From assembly GCA_963725065.1 (NCBI GenBank), contig CAVRXD010000024.1, positions 1-64,000 of the forward strand: DNA of 64,000 bases. Direction: 5' to 3'. Origin of the DNA: VAZQ01 sp963725065 (GTDB lineage: Bacteria; Pseudomonadota; Alphaproteobacteria; Rhizobiales; Xanthobacteraceae). Below the pieces are notes generated by a model. That model did not search any database. It had not been told where the DNA came from and saw only the letters and a list, made by a program, of their open reading frames with translations. Made by a program: the position numbers and the translations under genes. How positions within the stretch are numbered: position 1 is the stretch's first letter; each line of letters begins with the position of its first letter. Shown one piece after another: positions 53,724 to 63,180 of the stretch.

Positions 53724-54563
53724 CTATCGGACCGTCGGGCGCAGCCAGCTGCTGTCGAACACTTTTTTGGCGCGGCCACGGTCGACATGAGGGCCGATCA
53801 GTTTCTCGTACGCATGGGCAGCCTGCCGGTATTCGTTTTCGCAGTCCTCGGCCCGATCCTTCGGCAAATATCCCTTCTCGACGATGTCGTCGCCGAACAG
53901 GTGCTTATCGGCGCCGTAGGCAATGCACAGCACATTGTAGAAGCGTTGCGCGGGCGTGCCGTGCACGTCGGCGAAACTCGTCATCGTGGGCGGCGCAGTT
54001 GCTCCGTCTGCCTCGGCCTTGTAGGCGTAGGCGACGCCCCCGATCAGCCGGCGCGCCTCGACCTTGCCGAGCTGCAACATGATGTAGGCCGATACCTGAT
54101 CGGCGGCGTCTTCCTCACGCCCCAACACCGGCAGCTGCAGCATATCGAACAGGGCGTGGCCGAATTCATGCAGCCCGGTGTCGACCAAGGGGCCAACGAT
54201 GGCGTCGATCGGCGTGACGCCGGCAGCCGTCGTTTCCGCGGGCATGGTTTTCCTGAGTTGTTCTATATATTCGTAGCAAATCGTAATGACGTCGTTTTCA
54301 TAGAAGGCATTGGCATCACCGTTGCATCCCTCTACCTTCACCAGCAACGCCCGCGGCAGTCGGAACGGAGTGAGAAATTTTTGCAGCTTCTCGAGGAAGC
54401 CGACTTCCTTCAATTGATCGAAGATCGGCTGATGCGCAGGATTCTTGGGCGGCACATAGCTCACGCTCACCCGGTTGGCCCGCGCGGGCGCGGCCTGCGC
54501 TTTCGTCATGATCTCCGGCGACAGGGTCATCCAGGTGATGACCAGCATCAAGACCGCTCTCAT
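53724..54563 (-). CDS. DUF4344 putative metallopeptidase
   Basis: The 279-residue protein has a signal peptide (MRAVLMLVITWMTLSPEIMT, ending near AQA-AP) and a metallopeptidase motif HEFGH in TGLHEFGHALFDMLQLPVLG, followed by EEDAADQVSAYIML, a likely third ligand. This agrees with DUF4344. It would act in the periplasm or outside. AGGGAGAATGTG precedes the ATG at 54563. Confidence 0.85.
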   Translation of the reverse strand: MRAVLMLVITWMTLSPEIMTKAQAAPARANRVSVSYVPPKNPAHQPIFDQLKEVGFLEKLQKFLTPFRLPRALLVKVEGCNGDANAFYENDVITICYEYIEQLRKTMPAETTAAGVTPIDAIVGPLVDTGLHEFGHALFDMLQLPVLGREEDAADQVSAYIMLQLGKVEARRLIGGVAYAYKAEADGATAPPTMTSFADVHGTPAQRFYNVLCIAYGADKHLFGDDIVEKGYLPKDRAEDCENEYRQAAHAYEKLIGPHVDRGRAKKVFDSSWLRPTVR

Positions 54564-54700
54564 CACATTCTCCCTAACGTGTGATCGCAATCGCCGACCG
54601 CCGCACACCCCTGCGCAAGGAGAAGGGGTCTCGACGCCATTGGGTTTACATCACAGTATACTCTTTACGCAGATCTCCTCATGCCGGAAGGGAGTTTGTC

Positions 54701-55840
54701 ATGTCGAAGGCAATTCGGGTTTGCCGGATGGCGTTGTATGGCATCGCCGCGCTGCTTGCCACGGATGCGATGTGCTTCGCCCAGGGACCCACTGACAATC
54801 CGTATCGCCCGGTCAGGGGATTGGCGGATGGAGGTGGCCCGAGCATTCCGGGAGGCGAATGGGCAAGACTTCCGGGCGGGCGCGAGATGGGACCGCCGGC
54901 GTCGGTGCATGTCGACATTGACGGAGAAAGTGTCTGGGCCTTTATCCGATGTGACGAGACGAGCCCCGTGCCGGTCGCAAGGGGAGGCCGCTTCGGCATC
55001 GACTGCATGAATGCCGACGGTACGCTCAAGCCTCACGACACGATCTACAAGTTCGACCCGAAGGGCAATGTCGTCAAAAGTTTTGGCGCCGGGATGTTCA
55101 TTTGGCCGCACGGGATGCATGTGGACCGCGAGGGCAATGTGTGGGTGACCGACTCGGGCGCCGAAGCCGCCGTCGCAACAGCGGCCAAAGCAGGGGTCAA
55201 AGCCGGGCACATCGTGCGCAAGTTCAGCCCGGACGGCCAGGTGCTGATGACCCTCGGCGAGCCGGGGGTCGCCGGCGACGATGAGTACCATTTCAGGTCG
55301 CCATCCGGTGTCGTGACGGCTCCCAGCGGGGAAATCTTCGTCGCCGACGGTCACTTCACGAACAACCGGATCGTCAAATACTCGAAGGACGGGAAGTTCA
55401 TCAAGGCCTGGGGAAAAACCGGGTACGCGCCGGGCGAATTCCAGGTCCCGCACTGCATCGCGATGGACAAAAGAGGGCGGCTATTCGTGTGCGATCGGAC
55501 CAATGCCCGGATCCAGATCTTCGACCAGGATGGGAAGTTCCTGGCAAGATGGAACCAGTTCGGGATGCCGAGCGGGATCGCCTTCTCGGTCAATGATGAG
55601 GACCTGATCTATGTCTTCGACTCGGAATCCGACAATGTCGAAAATCCCGGCTTCGAACAGGGGATCAGGATCGGCGACGCGCTGAACGGCTGGGTGAAGC
55701 ACTTTATCTTGGATCAGGGCGGCTACCCCAGCTCAAGAACCGGAAGCGGGCCGGAGTTCGGTACTGTCGACAAATTCGGCAACGTGTTCGCCGGGGAGCC
55801 CCGGCCGCGCGTTCTGCGGAAATACGTCAAGGTCAGGTAG
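54701..55840 (+). CDS. NHL-repeat protein
   Basis: The 379-residue secreted protein has a signal peptide (CRMALYGIAALLATDAMCFA) and several NHL blades: IWPHGMHVDREGNVWVTDSG, SPSGVVTAPSGEIFVADGH and FQVPHCIAMDKRGRLFVCDR. It probably folds as a six-bladed propeller resembling peptidyl-hydroxyglycine lyases; activity is not predictable. GGAAGGGAG precedes the ATG at 54701. Its stop overlaps the start of the palindromic element downstream. Confidence 0.82.
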   Translation: MSKAIRVCRMALYGIAALLATDAMCFAQGPTDNPYRPVRGLADGGGPSIPGGEWARLPGGREMGPPASVHVDIDGESVWAFIRCDETSPVPVARGGRFGIDCMNADGTLKPHDTIYKFDPKGNVVKSFGAGMFIWPHGMHVDREGNVWVTDSGAEAAVATAAKAGVKAGHIVRKFSPDGQVLMTLGEPGVAGDDEYHFRSPSGVVTAPSGEIFVADGHFTNNRIVKYSKDGKFIKAWGKTGYAPGEFQVPHCIAMDKRGRLFVCDRTNARIQIFDQDGKFLARWNQFGMPSGIAFSVNDEDLIYVFDSESDNVENPGFEQGIRIGDALNGWVKHFILDQGGYPSSRTGSGPEFGTVDKFGNVFAGEPRPRVLRKYVKVR

Positions 55841-55938
55841 TGTGGCGTTTCAGAAGTCCGCATCATTTCTGCGGCAAGTCCGAAGTTCGCAAGCGAGCGT
55901 GCGGCACAATGATGCGAACTTCGGAATTCGGGACACTT
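55839..55938. repeat. Long imperfect palindrome after the NHL gene
   Basis: Left arm begins AGTGTGGCGTTTCAGAAGTC at 55839 and right arm (55908-55938) ends CGAACTTCGGAATTCGGGAC followed by ACT. The CGAACTTCGGAAT core is shared with the repeat at 60095-60170. Confidence 0.7.
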
Positions 55939-56042
55939 AGCATGCCGGCAGTACAGGAGAGTTGCCGTACTTTTCCGGAAAATGCTCCAAGGCGCGCGAA
56001 GCCGACTTGTTGCCGGTATCAATATTAAAGAGAGGGACCGCC

Positions 56043-57032
56043 GTGAAACTTCCCCGTAGACAAATTCTGCAACTGGCAGCGGGTGCCGTCGCGCTGCCTG
56101 CCGTGTCACGCGGCGCGTGGGCGCAAGCCTATCCGGCGCGCCCGATCACGCTGGTCGTACCGTTCGCCGCGGGCGGCCCGACCGATACGATCGCGCGCAT
56201 CATGGGCGAGCGGATGCGGGCGTCGCTCGGCCAGACCATCATCATCGAGAACACGACCGGAGCGGCGGGCTCGATCGGCGTTGGACGCGTCGCCCGTGCC
56301 GAGCCCGACGGCTACACGGTCGGTATCGGCCATTGGAGCACGCACGTGGTCAACGGCGCGATCTATCAGCTCCCATACGACGTGCTGAACGATTTCGAGC
56401 CGATCTCGCTGGTCGCGGCCAATGCGCAACTCGCCGTCGTGAGGAAATCCTTCCCGGCCAACAATCTCAAGGAATTGACCGACTGGCTCAAGGCCAATCC
56501 CGACAAGGCCTCGCAAGGCACCGCCGGAGCCGGCAGCGCATCGCATGTCAGCGGCGTCTACTTCCAGAAGGAAACCGGCACGCGTTTCCAGTTCGTGCCC
56601 TATCGCGGGACCGGCCCGGCGATGCAGGACCTGGTCGCCGGACAGATCGACCTGATGTTCGACCAGGCGGCGAATTCGCTGCCGCAGGTTCGCAACGGCA
56701 ACGTCAAGGCCTTTGCCGTCACGGCGAAGTCGCGTCTGCCGTCGGCGCCCGACATCCCGACCATGGATGAAGCGGGAATGCCGGGCTTCTACATCTCGGT
56801 CTGGCACGGCCTGTGGGTGCCGAAGGGCACGCCGAAGGAGATCACCGCCAGGCTCACCGGCGCTGTGGTGGAGGCATTGGCCGATCCGGCGGTGCGCCGC
56901 CGGCTCGACGATCTCGGCCAGGAGATTCCGCCACGCGATCAGCAGACGCCCGCAGCGCTGTTCGCGCATCACAAGGCCGAGATCGAGAAGTGGTGGCCGA
57001 TCATCAAGGCCGCGAACATCAAAGGCGAGTAA
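56043..57032 (+). CDS. TctC-type (Bug) periplasmic binding protein
   Basis: The 329-residue protein opens VKLPRRQILQLAAGAVALPA, a Tat-like signal, and shows YPARPITLVVPFAAGGPTDT, IIIENTTGAAGS and VPYRGTGPAMQDLVAG. The start is GTG at 56043 behind GAGAGGGA. It converges on the TRAP transporter genes. Ligand unknown. Confidence 0.88.
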   Translation: MKLPRRQILQLAAGAVALPAVSRGAWAQAYPARPITLVVPFAAGGPTDTIARIMGERMRASLGQTIIIENTTGAAGSIGVGRVARAEPDGYTVGIGHWSTHVVNGAIYQLPYDVLNDFEPISLVAANAQLAVVRKSFPANNLKELTDWLKANPDKASQGTAGAGSASHVSGVYFQKETGTRFQFVPYRGTGPAMQDLVAGQIDLMFDQAANSLPQVRNGNVKAFAVTAKSRLPSAPDIPTMDEAGMPGFYISVWHGLWVPKGTPKEITARLTGAVVEALADPAVRRRLDDLGQEIPPRDQQTPAALFAHHKAEIEKWWPIIKAANIKGE

Positions 57033-57150
57033 TCTCCACATTCCGTTAATTCCTTCCGCGGATCCCCGCGATGATCCGGGCAGGGTCAGCCGCGTCGCGT
57101 TCACCGCGTGATGAGCACGCTGATCGCAGTGGACCGCGGCTGTGGGCGTG

Positions 57151-58170
57151 CTATTGCCGATACGTCGCCGCGGCGGCGAGCAAGGCCTGGTAGTCCTCCT
57201 TGACCTTGGGATTGGCGGACAGGAGCGACGTGGCGACCGGCGTGACCAGGTCGATGTAGCGCTTGGCCTCGGGCGGCGGGAGCGTGATGATCTCGCCGCC
57301 GTTCTTCTTCCAGATCTCCTCGGCGCGCTTGATGTCCGCGATGTTCCAGTCCGAGAACAGGACTTCCGCCTTGCGGGACTCCTCGCGGACGATGGCCTCG
57401 AGTTGCGGTCCCAGCGACTTCATGAAGGCGCGGTTCGCCACCACAGGTGCGGCAAACATCGTGGCCGGCAGGAACGTCATCGGCTTGGCGATATCGTAGT
57501 ACTTGAAGGCGACGAACGGAGCCGCCGCCGCGACCATGCCGTCGATGGTGCGGTTCTGCATCGCCGGCAGCGCTTCGCCGAGCGGCAACGACACCGGCAA
57601 GACCCCGACCTTCTTGAGCGGCTCGACCTGGATCGGCGCGCCGCCCTGGGTACGGACCTTCTGCCCCTGGAAGTCGGCGACCGCGCGGATCGCCTTGTGC
57701 GAGAGCAGCATCAGCGGGCTGTAGATCGCGGGGGTGAGGATTTCGATGCCCTTGTCGGCGCCGAACGTCGCCAACCGGGTGCGGATCGCGGGATCGTTCA
57801 GAATGCGGTAGCCGTGCAGCACGTCGTCGAACAGGCCGGGGGCATCGAGCACCTGGAAGCGCGGCTCGAGGCTGACCCAGAAGCCGTTGGCCGCGCTGCC
57901 GACCTCGATCGTGCCGAGCGCCACGCCTTCCACCACCGCGGGAAGCTGGCCGAGCTGGTTCGCCGGGTAGATCTCGACCTTGATGCGCCCGCCCGACCGC
58001 GCTTCCACGCCGGTCTTGAGGGTCTTGTAATATTCATGGACGACGTCGTTGATCGTCGGTGACGAGAGCTTCATGGTGAACTGCTGCGCGCCGGCCGTTG
58101 TCAGGGCGAGAGAGCTCGCCGCAATGGCGCCGACAGCGACAGCGGCAAGACGTCCGATCATTCCGCGCAT
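57151..58170 (-). CDS. dctP: TRAP transporter substrate-binding protein (DctP type)
   Basis: The 339-residue protein has a signal peptide (VAVGAIAASSLALTTAGAQQ) and the DctP pattern: SLEPRFQVLDAPGLFDDVLH, FQGQKVRTQGGAPIQVE and LPLGEALPAMQNRTIDGMV, where the arginine of KVRTQ probably binds the carboxylate. GGGAGGAGAAG precedes the ATG at 58170. It is the last of three TRAP genes on the minus strand. Confidence 0.9.
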   Translation of the reverse strand: MRGMIGRLAAVAVGAIAASSLALTTAGAQQFTMKLSSPTINDVVHEYYKTLKTGVEARSGGRIKVEIYPANQLGQLPAVVEGVALGTIEVGSAANGFWVSLEPRFQVLDAPGLFDDVLHGYRILNDPAIRTRLATFGADKGIEILTPAIYSPLMLLSHKAIRAVADFQGQKVRTQGGAPIQVEPLKKVGVLPVSLPLGEALPAMQNRTIDGMVAAAAPFVAFKYYDIAKPMTFLPATMFAAPVVANRAFMKSLGPQLEAIVREESRKAEVLFSDWNIADIKRAEEIWKKNGGEIITLPPPEAKRYIDLVTPVATSLLSANPKVKEDYQALLAAAATYRQ

Positions 58171-58208
58171 GCGACTTCTCCTCCCTGGATGGTTTTTCAT
58201 TCTCACGC

Positions 58209-59492
58209 TCAGCCTCTGGCGAGCAGGTAGCGAACACCGATCAGCGACAGGTCCGGTATGTAGGTGATCAGCGCCAAGGCCACGAGATAAATTATCACGA
58301 ACGGAATGATGCCGCGATAGATGGTCTCCAGCTTGAGGCCGAGCACCGACTGCGCCACGAAGATGTTGATCCCGAACGGCGGGTGGAACAGGCCGATCGC
58401 GAGATTCACGGTCACCACGACGCCGAAGTGCACGGTGTCGATGCCGGCGGCCTTCACCAGCGGCACGAGCAGCGGGCTGAGCAGCAGGATCGCCGACAGC
58501 GGGTCCAGGAAGCAGCCCACCAGCAGCAGCAGGACGTTGATCGCGAGCAGCAGCATCCAAGGCGACACGTTCAGCGACTGCAGCCACGCGGTCATCGTGG
58601 CCGGGACCTGGTTCACGGTCAGGAGCCACGCGAACACGCCCGCGCAGGCGACGATGATGAGGATCTGGCCGGTGAACAGCACGGTCGAGGCGGCGGCCGC
58701 GACAATGTCGCGCCACCCCAGCTCCCGGAACACGAAGGTGGTGACGAGCGCGGCGTAGACGCACGCGACGGCGGCGGCTTCGGTGGGCGAGAATACGCCG
58801 CCATAGATGCCGCCGAGGATGATGACCGGGGCGCCCAGTGCCCACAGACTGCGGCCGAATGCGTGCAGGAATACTCGAAGCTGAAACGGCTCGCCGGCAC
58901 CGAAGTTCTCGCGCTTCGCCCGCCAGACGACATAGACCGCCAGCATGGCGGCGATCATCAGACCCGGCACCACGCCGGCGGCGTAGAGCCGCGCCACCAA
59001 TTCCTCGGCGGCAGCTCCGTACACGATCATGGGAATGCTGGGCGGGATGATCACGTCGATCGCGCCGACCGCGGTGATGAGGCCGGCGATGAACGTCTCC
59101 GGATAGCCGGCGCGCCGCATCGCCGGCACCATGACCTTGCCGATGGTGGCCACCGTCGCGGCGCTCGCGCCCGAGATCGCGCCGAAGATCGCGGAGGTTC
59201 CGACCGCGGTAACGCCGAGACTGCCGCGGACCGATCCGACGCCGCCCTGGACGAAATCGACGAGACGCTGCGCAACGCTGCCGCGCCCCATCAACTCGCC
59301 GGCATAGATGAAGAACGGGATGGCGAGGAGGGCGAAGCCGTTGACCGACGCGAACAGGTTCTGGTGCAGCGCGGCCAGCGGAACGTGCATGAAGAACACG
59401 AGCGCGACCGTCACCGCGGTCAGCAGGACCATGAAGATCGGGAAGCCGAGCAGCAGCAGCGTGATCGGAACCACCGCCAGGGCGAACGTCAC
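58209..59492 (-). CDS. dctM: TRAP transporter large permease (DctM type)
   Basis: The 427-residue membrane protein of about twelve spans has family segments PFFIYAGELMGRG, FGAISGASAATVATIGKVM and FHPPFGINIFVAQSV. The GTG start at 59492 overlaps the stop of the small permease gene (GTGA); the longer frame up to 59606 lies inside that gene and is not used. Confidence 0.9.
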   Translation of the reverse strand: MTFALAVVPITLLLLGFPIFMVLLTAVTVALVFFMHVPLAALHQNLFASVNGFALLAIPFFIYAGELMGRGSVAQRLVDFVQGGVGSVRGSLGVTAVGTSAIFGAISGASAATVATIGKVMVPAMRRAGYPETFIAGLITAVGAIDVIIPPSIPMIVYGAAAEELVARLYAAGVVPGLMIAAMLAVYVVWRAKRENFGAGEPFQLRVFLHAFGRSLWALGAPVIILGGIYGGVFSPTEAAAVACVYAALVTTFVFRELGWRDIVAAAASTVLFTGQILIIVACAGVFAWLLTVNQVPATMTAWLQSLNVSPWMLLLAINVLLLLVGCFLDPLSAILLLSPLLVPLVKAAGIDTVHFGVVVTVNLAIGLFHPPFGINIFVAQSVLGLKLETIYRGIIPFVIIYLVALALITYIPDLSLIGVRYLLARG

Positions 59493-59989
59493 GGCTTGGC
59501 CTCGACCGGTGGCTCCGGCGTTCGTCGCGCCGAGTGCAACAGCCTGCACACGGCGAAGATGAGCATCAATCCAAAGCCGAGCGCGACCATGCCGTGCGGA
59601 ATCCACATCGGGACACCCGCCATGTCGCTCGTGCGCCCGAGCCGCAGCATCTGCCGCGCGTAGAAATAGGATTGCGTCAGCACGAAGCAGGCGAGGGCGA
59701 TCAGCAGCAGCTGCTCGACGACGCGCAAGGTGAACTGCACGGGGGTCGGCAGGAAGCGGACCAGGACGTCCATCCGCAGATGCAGGTTGCGCCGGGTGAC
59801 CACGGCGGCGCCGAGGAACGTCATGCCGATCATGATGAAGATCTGCACCTCGTCGGCCCCGAGCAGCGAGATGCCGAAGAGGTAGCGCCCGAGCACATTG
59901 GTGAAGTTGAGCAGCACCGCGAAGATGAAGGCGAGCGCCAGCGTCACCTCGATGATGCGGGCGATACGGTCGAAGACTCTGTCGATCAC
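59489..59989 (-). CDS. dctQ: TRAP transporter small permease (DctQ type)
   Basis: The 166-residue protein has four membrane spans with ADEVQIFIMIGMTFLGAAVV and RRNLHLRMDVLVRFLP, typical of DctQ. The start is a GTG at 59989; AGGGAGG lies about 10 bp upstream. It is the first gene of the dctQMP operon. Confidence 0.87.
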   Translation of the reverse strand: MIDRVFDRIARIIEVTLALAFIFAVLLNFTNVLGRYLFGISLLGADEVQIFIMIGMTFLGAAVVTRRNLHLRMDVLVRFLPTPVQFTLRVVEQLLLIALACFVLTQSYFYARQMLRLGRTSDMAGVPMWIPHGMVALGFGLMLIFAVCRLLHSARRTPEPPVEAKP

Positions 59990-60004
59990 CAGGCGCCTGC
60001 CTCC

Positions 60005-60170
60005 CTAGTGCGGTGAATTTGAAGTTCCTATCAGTTGCTGCGGCCCGGTCGTCATAGGAACTTCAAATTCAAAACCGCACTAGTCATAAAGTTGCCAGTG
60101 GTCCTTTGATTCCGAAGTTCGTATCTGAACGTGCCGCGAATGCTTACGAACTTCGGAATCGGACCACTGG
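60005..60170. repeat. Two large adjacent palindromes
   Basis: The first (60005-60083) pairs CTAGTGCGGT...GAAGTTCCTAT with ATAGGAACTTC...ACCGCACTAG, about 26 bp of stem with a 3-base bulge. The second (60095-60170) pairs CCAGTGGTCC...TCCGAAGTTCGTA with TACGAACTTCGGA...GGACCACTGG. Both lie upstream of dctQ. The rest of the gap to 60315 holds no gene. Confidence 0.8.
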
Positions 60171-60315
60171 CCACAATGCCGGCGCCATCGCGCGACGCGA
60201 CACGAATGTTGTTTTGAGGCCGAGCTTAAGCGGGATGCCGCCGGGAGGCAACGTCCTTGCCATTTGCGCACGCAGGCGTCATCCCCAACAGCGATGTTGG
60301 CCAGCGTGGATCAGG

Positions 60316-61590
60316 TCAGAACACCGTGCCGTCGGTCGCGACCGGAATCGGCGACGGACCGTCCGGCGGGCGCAACTCCCGCGCGATCTTGCGCCCCGCG
60401 CTCCAGGTGCCGCCCTGCAGCATCTTCGGCATGGTGAAGCTCGCATCCAGATCCAGCCTCGCCCTCACCAGATCGACCAGCGGATCCATCAGCGCGACCG
60501 TCAGCGCGCGCCATTCGACCACAAGCTCCGACGACACCTCGTGGCGCACGAGCGGATCGATCGGCGCGCGCGGGCGGATCACGCCGAGGTCGACGAGGAG
60601 GCCGCCGTTGCGATACTCGGGAAGCGCGGTCAGCTCGTGCAACCTTTCGACGCCGAGACCGGCGGCTTCCAGCGGCTCGAGCAGTGAGTAGGTCAACCAT
60701 TGCGAGAGCTTGTGGAACGGAACGATGCGATCGGTGCGGCCCTCCGCGCGCGCGGCGGGATGGTAGCCGGCATCGCCGACGGCAAATCCTTCGAGCGTGA
60801 GCCCGGACGGCCAGATCGAGGACAGGCTCTCGAGCAGCGCGGCAAGCACGGCCGATGCTGCAATACGGCGCTGCTCGGCGATGCCGAGAAGATAATCGAT
60901 CAGATTGCCCGGCCGCGCCGGCGTGCGCCCGAACATGTCCGGGCGTTCGGACAGCGCCATGCCGAGACGGCGCAGCAGCACGCTGCGCTGTTCCAGGCCG
61001 ACCAGCGGATTTTCGCCGTCGACTTGAAAATGGCGCGCCAGCGTCGCGGCATCGATGCGCGCAAGCGCGGCATGATCGACGCGGAGGGGATGGGCGGGAT
61101 CGGAAGAGAACAGCCCCGCGGCGAACATGTCGAGGCTGGCGACGGCAAGCCCCTCCGAGCGCGTGAAGAAGTGGCCAGTCTTGCTGTCGTGATAACGCCA
61201 GGCATTGCCGGCTCCGGCGTCGAGCAACACGCTGACCGTTGCCAGGTCGACGGCGATGCGGGCGCGTTCGAGCGCGGCGCGATCGATCCGCGCCGCAAGC
61301 TCGCTCCAACGATCGACACCGCCGGCGGAAAAATGCCGCCAGCGACTGTGATAGGGAATTGTCAGATCGGGATAGGCCTCGCGGGTGACGTCGCCCACAT
61401 AGCCGGCGACGGCGGCGAGGCGGCTTTCATCAAGCGTGAAATGCGGCGAGCGTCCGTCGGCCACCCAGCGGTAGACCATGTTGCAGCGCTCGCGCACCGC
61501 GGCCACATCGTGAAGCGTACCGAGCTCCGCGAGCGAGCCATCCCGGTCGGAGGACCATGACGGGGCCCGCCTGCCGACCGGAATCGCCAT
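60316..61590 (-). CDS. URC4/DUF1688 uracil catabolism protein
   Basis: The 424-residue protein matches DUF1688 (fungal URC4/urg3-like): YRWVADGRSPHFTLDESRL, IPYHSRWRHFSAGGVDRW and MFGRTPARPGNLIDYLLG are recognisable segments. In yeasts URC4 takes part in the third uracil-degradation route, with unknown reaction. The ATG at 61590 overlaps the URC1 stop by one base; a GTG at 61593 is also possible. Confidence 0.82.
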   Translation of the reverse strand: MAIPVGRRAPSWSSDRDGSLAELGTLHDVAAVRERCNMVYRWVADGRSPHFTLDESRLAAVAGYVGDVTREAYPDLTIPYHSRWRHFSAGGVDRWSELAARIDRAALERARIAVDLATVSVLLDAGAGNAWRYHDSKTGHFFTRSEGLAVASLDMFAAGLFSSDPAHPLRVDHAALARIDAATLARHFQVDGENPLVGLEQRSVLLRRLGMALSERPDMFGRTPARPGNLIDYLLGIAEQRRIAASAVLAALLESLSSIWPSGLTLEGFAVGDAGYHPAARAEGRTDRIVPFHKLSQWLTYSLLEPLEAAGLGVERLHELTALPEYRNGGLLVDLGVIRPRAPIDPLVRHEVSSELVVEWRALTVALMDPLVDLVRARLDLDASFTMPKMLQGGTWSAGRKIARELRPPDGPSPIPVATDGTVF

Positions 61591-62831
61591 CACTCGTAGA
61601 GCCCGCGTCCGACCGTCCCGACCGGCACACCGCGCGGACGGTCACCGGCGAAATAGCCGGCGGCGATCTTCGCCTCGATCTCGACGCGCGCGTCGGGAGG
61701 GATCATCCCATCCGGCAGCGGCACGCGTTCGTCGATCTGGATGCCTTGCCGCACCAGCGCGTCGCATTTCATGTCGCTCATGGAAGCGAAACGGTGGATG
61801 CGGGTGACGCCGAGCCAATGCAACACATCCGGCATCAGCTCCTGGAAGCGCATGTCCTGTACGCCCGCGACGCATTCCGTGCGCTTGAAATACCTATCGG
61901 GCCGGTCGCCGCCCTTCTGGCGCTTGCGCGCGTTATAGACCAGGAACTTGGTCACTTCGCCCAGCGCGCGGCCTTCCTTGCGATTGTAGATCACCAGACC
62001 GAGACCGCCGGCCTGCGCCATCTGGATGGCGATCTCGATGCCGTGGGCGAGATAGGGGCGGCAGGTGCAGATATCGGAGCCGAACACATCGGAGCCGTTG
62101 CACTCGTCGTGAACGCGGCAGGCGAGGGGAGTGATGCCGTCGCCGAGCTTGGACGGATCGCCGAAGCAGTAGATCGTCGAGCCTCCGATCGGGGGAAGAA
62201 AGACCTTGAGGTCGGGCTTCTCCACCAATTCCGGATACATGCCGCCGGTCTGCTCGTGCAGCCCGCGCCGCAGCTCCGCTTCGCCAAGGCCAAAGCGCTC
62301 GGCGATGCCCGGCAGATGCCAGACCGGATCGATCGCCGCCTTCATGACGCGCACACTGCCGCGCGCGGAGACGATATCGCCATCGGCGCGCACGCGGCGC
62401 GCCGCGATGGCCTCGCGGATCTCCGGCATGTCGATGTGCGCGCGGGTCACCGCGATGCTCGGCCGGATGTCGTAGCCGCGCACGAGGTGATCGCGGAACG
62501 CTTCGCCGACGAGATGTCCCCACGGGTCGAGCGACACGATCTTTTTCGCATCGAACCACTGCGGATGCGGTCCGATCTCTTCCACCGGCGCCGTATCCGT
62601 GAGGTCGGCCATGTGGTCATAGGCGAGCGTCCGGGCTGCAATGGCCAGCGCGCGATAGACCGAATAGCCACCGGCATGACTGCCGACCGCGTTGCGATGA
62701 TTCGGGTTCCGCAAGGTCGCGATCACCGGTCCGCGCTCGCTCGCGGTGGGGGCCCCCCACACGATTTGTGGCCGCTCCGTCATGGTTTCTATCGGCGATC
62801 CGTTCGCGGTACTGAATAGATTCGCGTTCAT
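61590..62831 (-). CDS. GTP cyclohydrolase II-like URC1 protein
   Basis: The 413-residue protein is a GTP cyclohydrolase II homologue of the URC1 type. The zinc-site cysteines are in HDECNGSDVFGSDICTCRPY and the catalytic region in VIYNRKEGRALGEVTKFLVY. URC1 acts on uracil-derived nucleotides in the URC pathway, together with URC4. GGAG lies before the ATG at 62831. An operator-like palindrome is upstream. Confidence 0.87.
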   Translation of the reverse strand: MNANLFSTANGSPIETMTERPQIVWGAPTASERGPVIATLRNPNHRNAVGSHAGGYSVYRALAIAARTLAYDHMADLTDTAPVEEIGPHPQWFDAKKIVSLDPWGHLVGEAFRDHLVRGYDIRPSIAVTRAHIDMPEIREAIAARRVRADGDIVSARGSVRVMKAAIDPVWHLPGIAERFGLGEAELRRGLHEQTGGMYPELVEKPDLKVFLPPIGGSTIYCFGDPSKLGDGITPLACRVHDECNGSDVFGSDICTCRPYLAHGIEIAIQMAQAGGLGLVIYNRKEGRALGEVTKFLVYNARKRQKGGDRPDRYFKRTECVAGVQDMRFQELMPDVLHWLGVTRIHRFASMSDMKCDALVRQGIQIDERVPLPDGMIPPDARVEIEAKIAAGYFAGDRPRGVPVGTVGRGLYE

Positions 62832-62844
62832 TACATACTCCTAC

Positions 62845-62861
62845 AACGTCAATATGACGTT
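62845..62861. promoter_or_regulatory. Operator-like palindrome upstream of URC1
   Basis: AACGTC-AATAT-GACGTT is a perfect interrupted palindrome ending 14 bp before the URC1 start, suited to a repressor responding to uracil or an intermediate. Confidence 0.45.
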
Positions 62862-63180
62862 AACTTACGCACGATCTTCCGGTGCAGCCGTTGAGCTGCG
62901 AAAAAACAAGTAGAATAATCGAAAGGGAAATTCGATGCAAGCGATTTTATCGGGGCTGTGAATTCTCACCGTCCGCACGGCTGGCGTGCGAGGTATTCGG
63001 TCTGCTTGCGATATCCGACGAGCAGTTGCATCGCGCGCCCGATCTCGACGTGCCGCCCGCGCTGTCGTCGGAACAGGGCCTCATCTTCACGGCGGCCGAG
63101 TCGACCGGCAAATAACGTCGCTTCGCGCGTCATCGCTCATGCGGACGACAGCAGAATGAAGCTTCAGGACATTGGAACGC
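62862..63180. other. Intergenic stretch without a recognisable gene
   Basis: The promoter of the URC genes probably lies here. The small open frames show no support. Confidence 0.45.

Noticed and set aside
62882..63115. 77-codon plus-strand open frame upstream of the URC genes
   Set aside because: No ribosome binding site or recognisable domain; probably chance.
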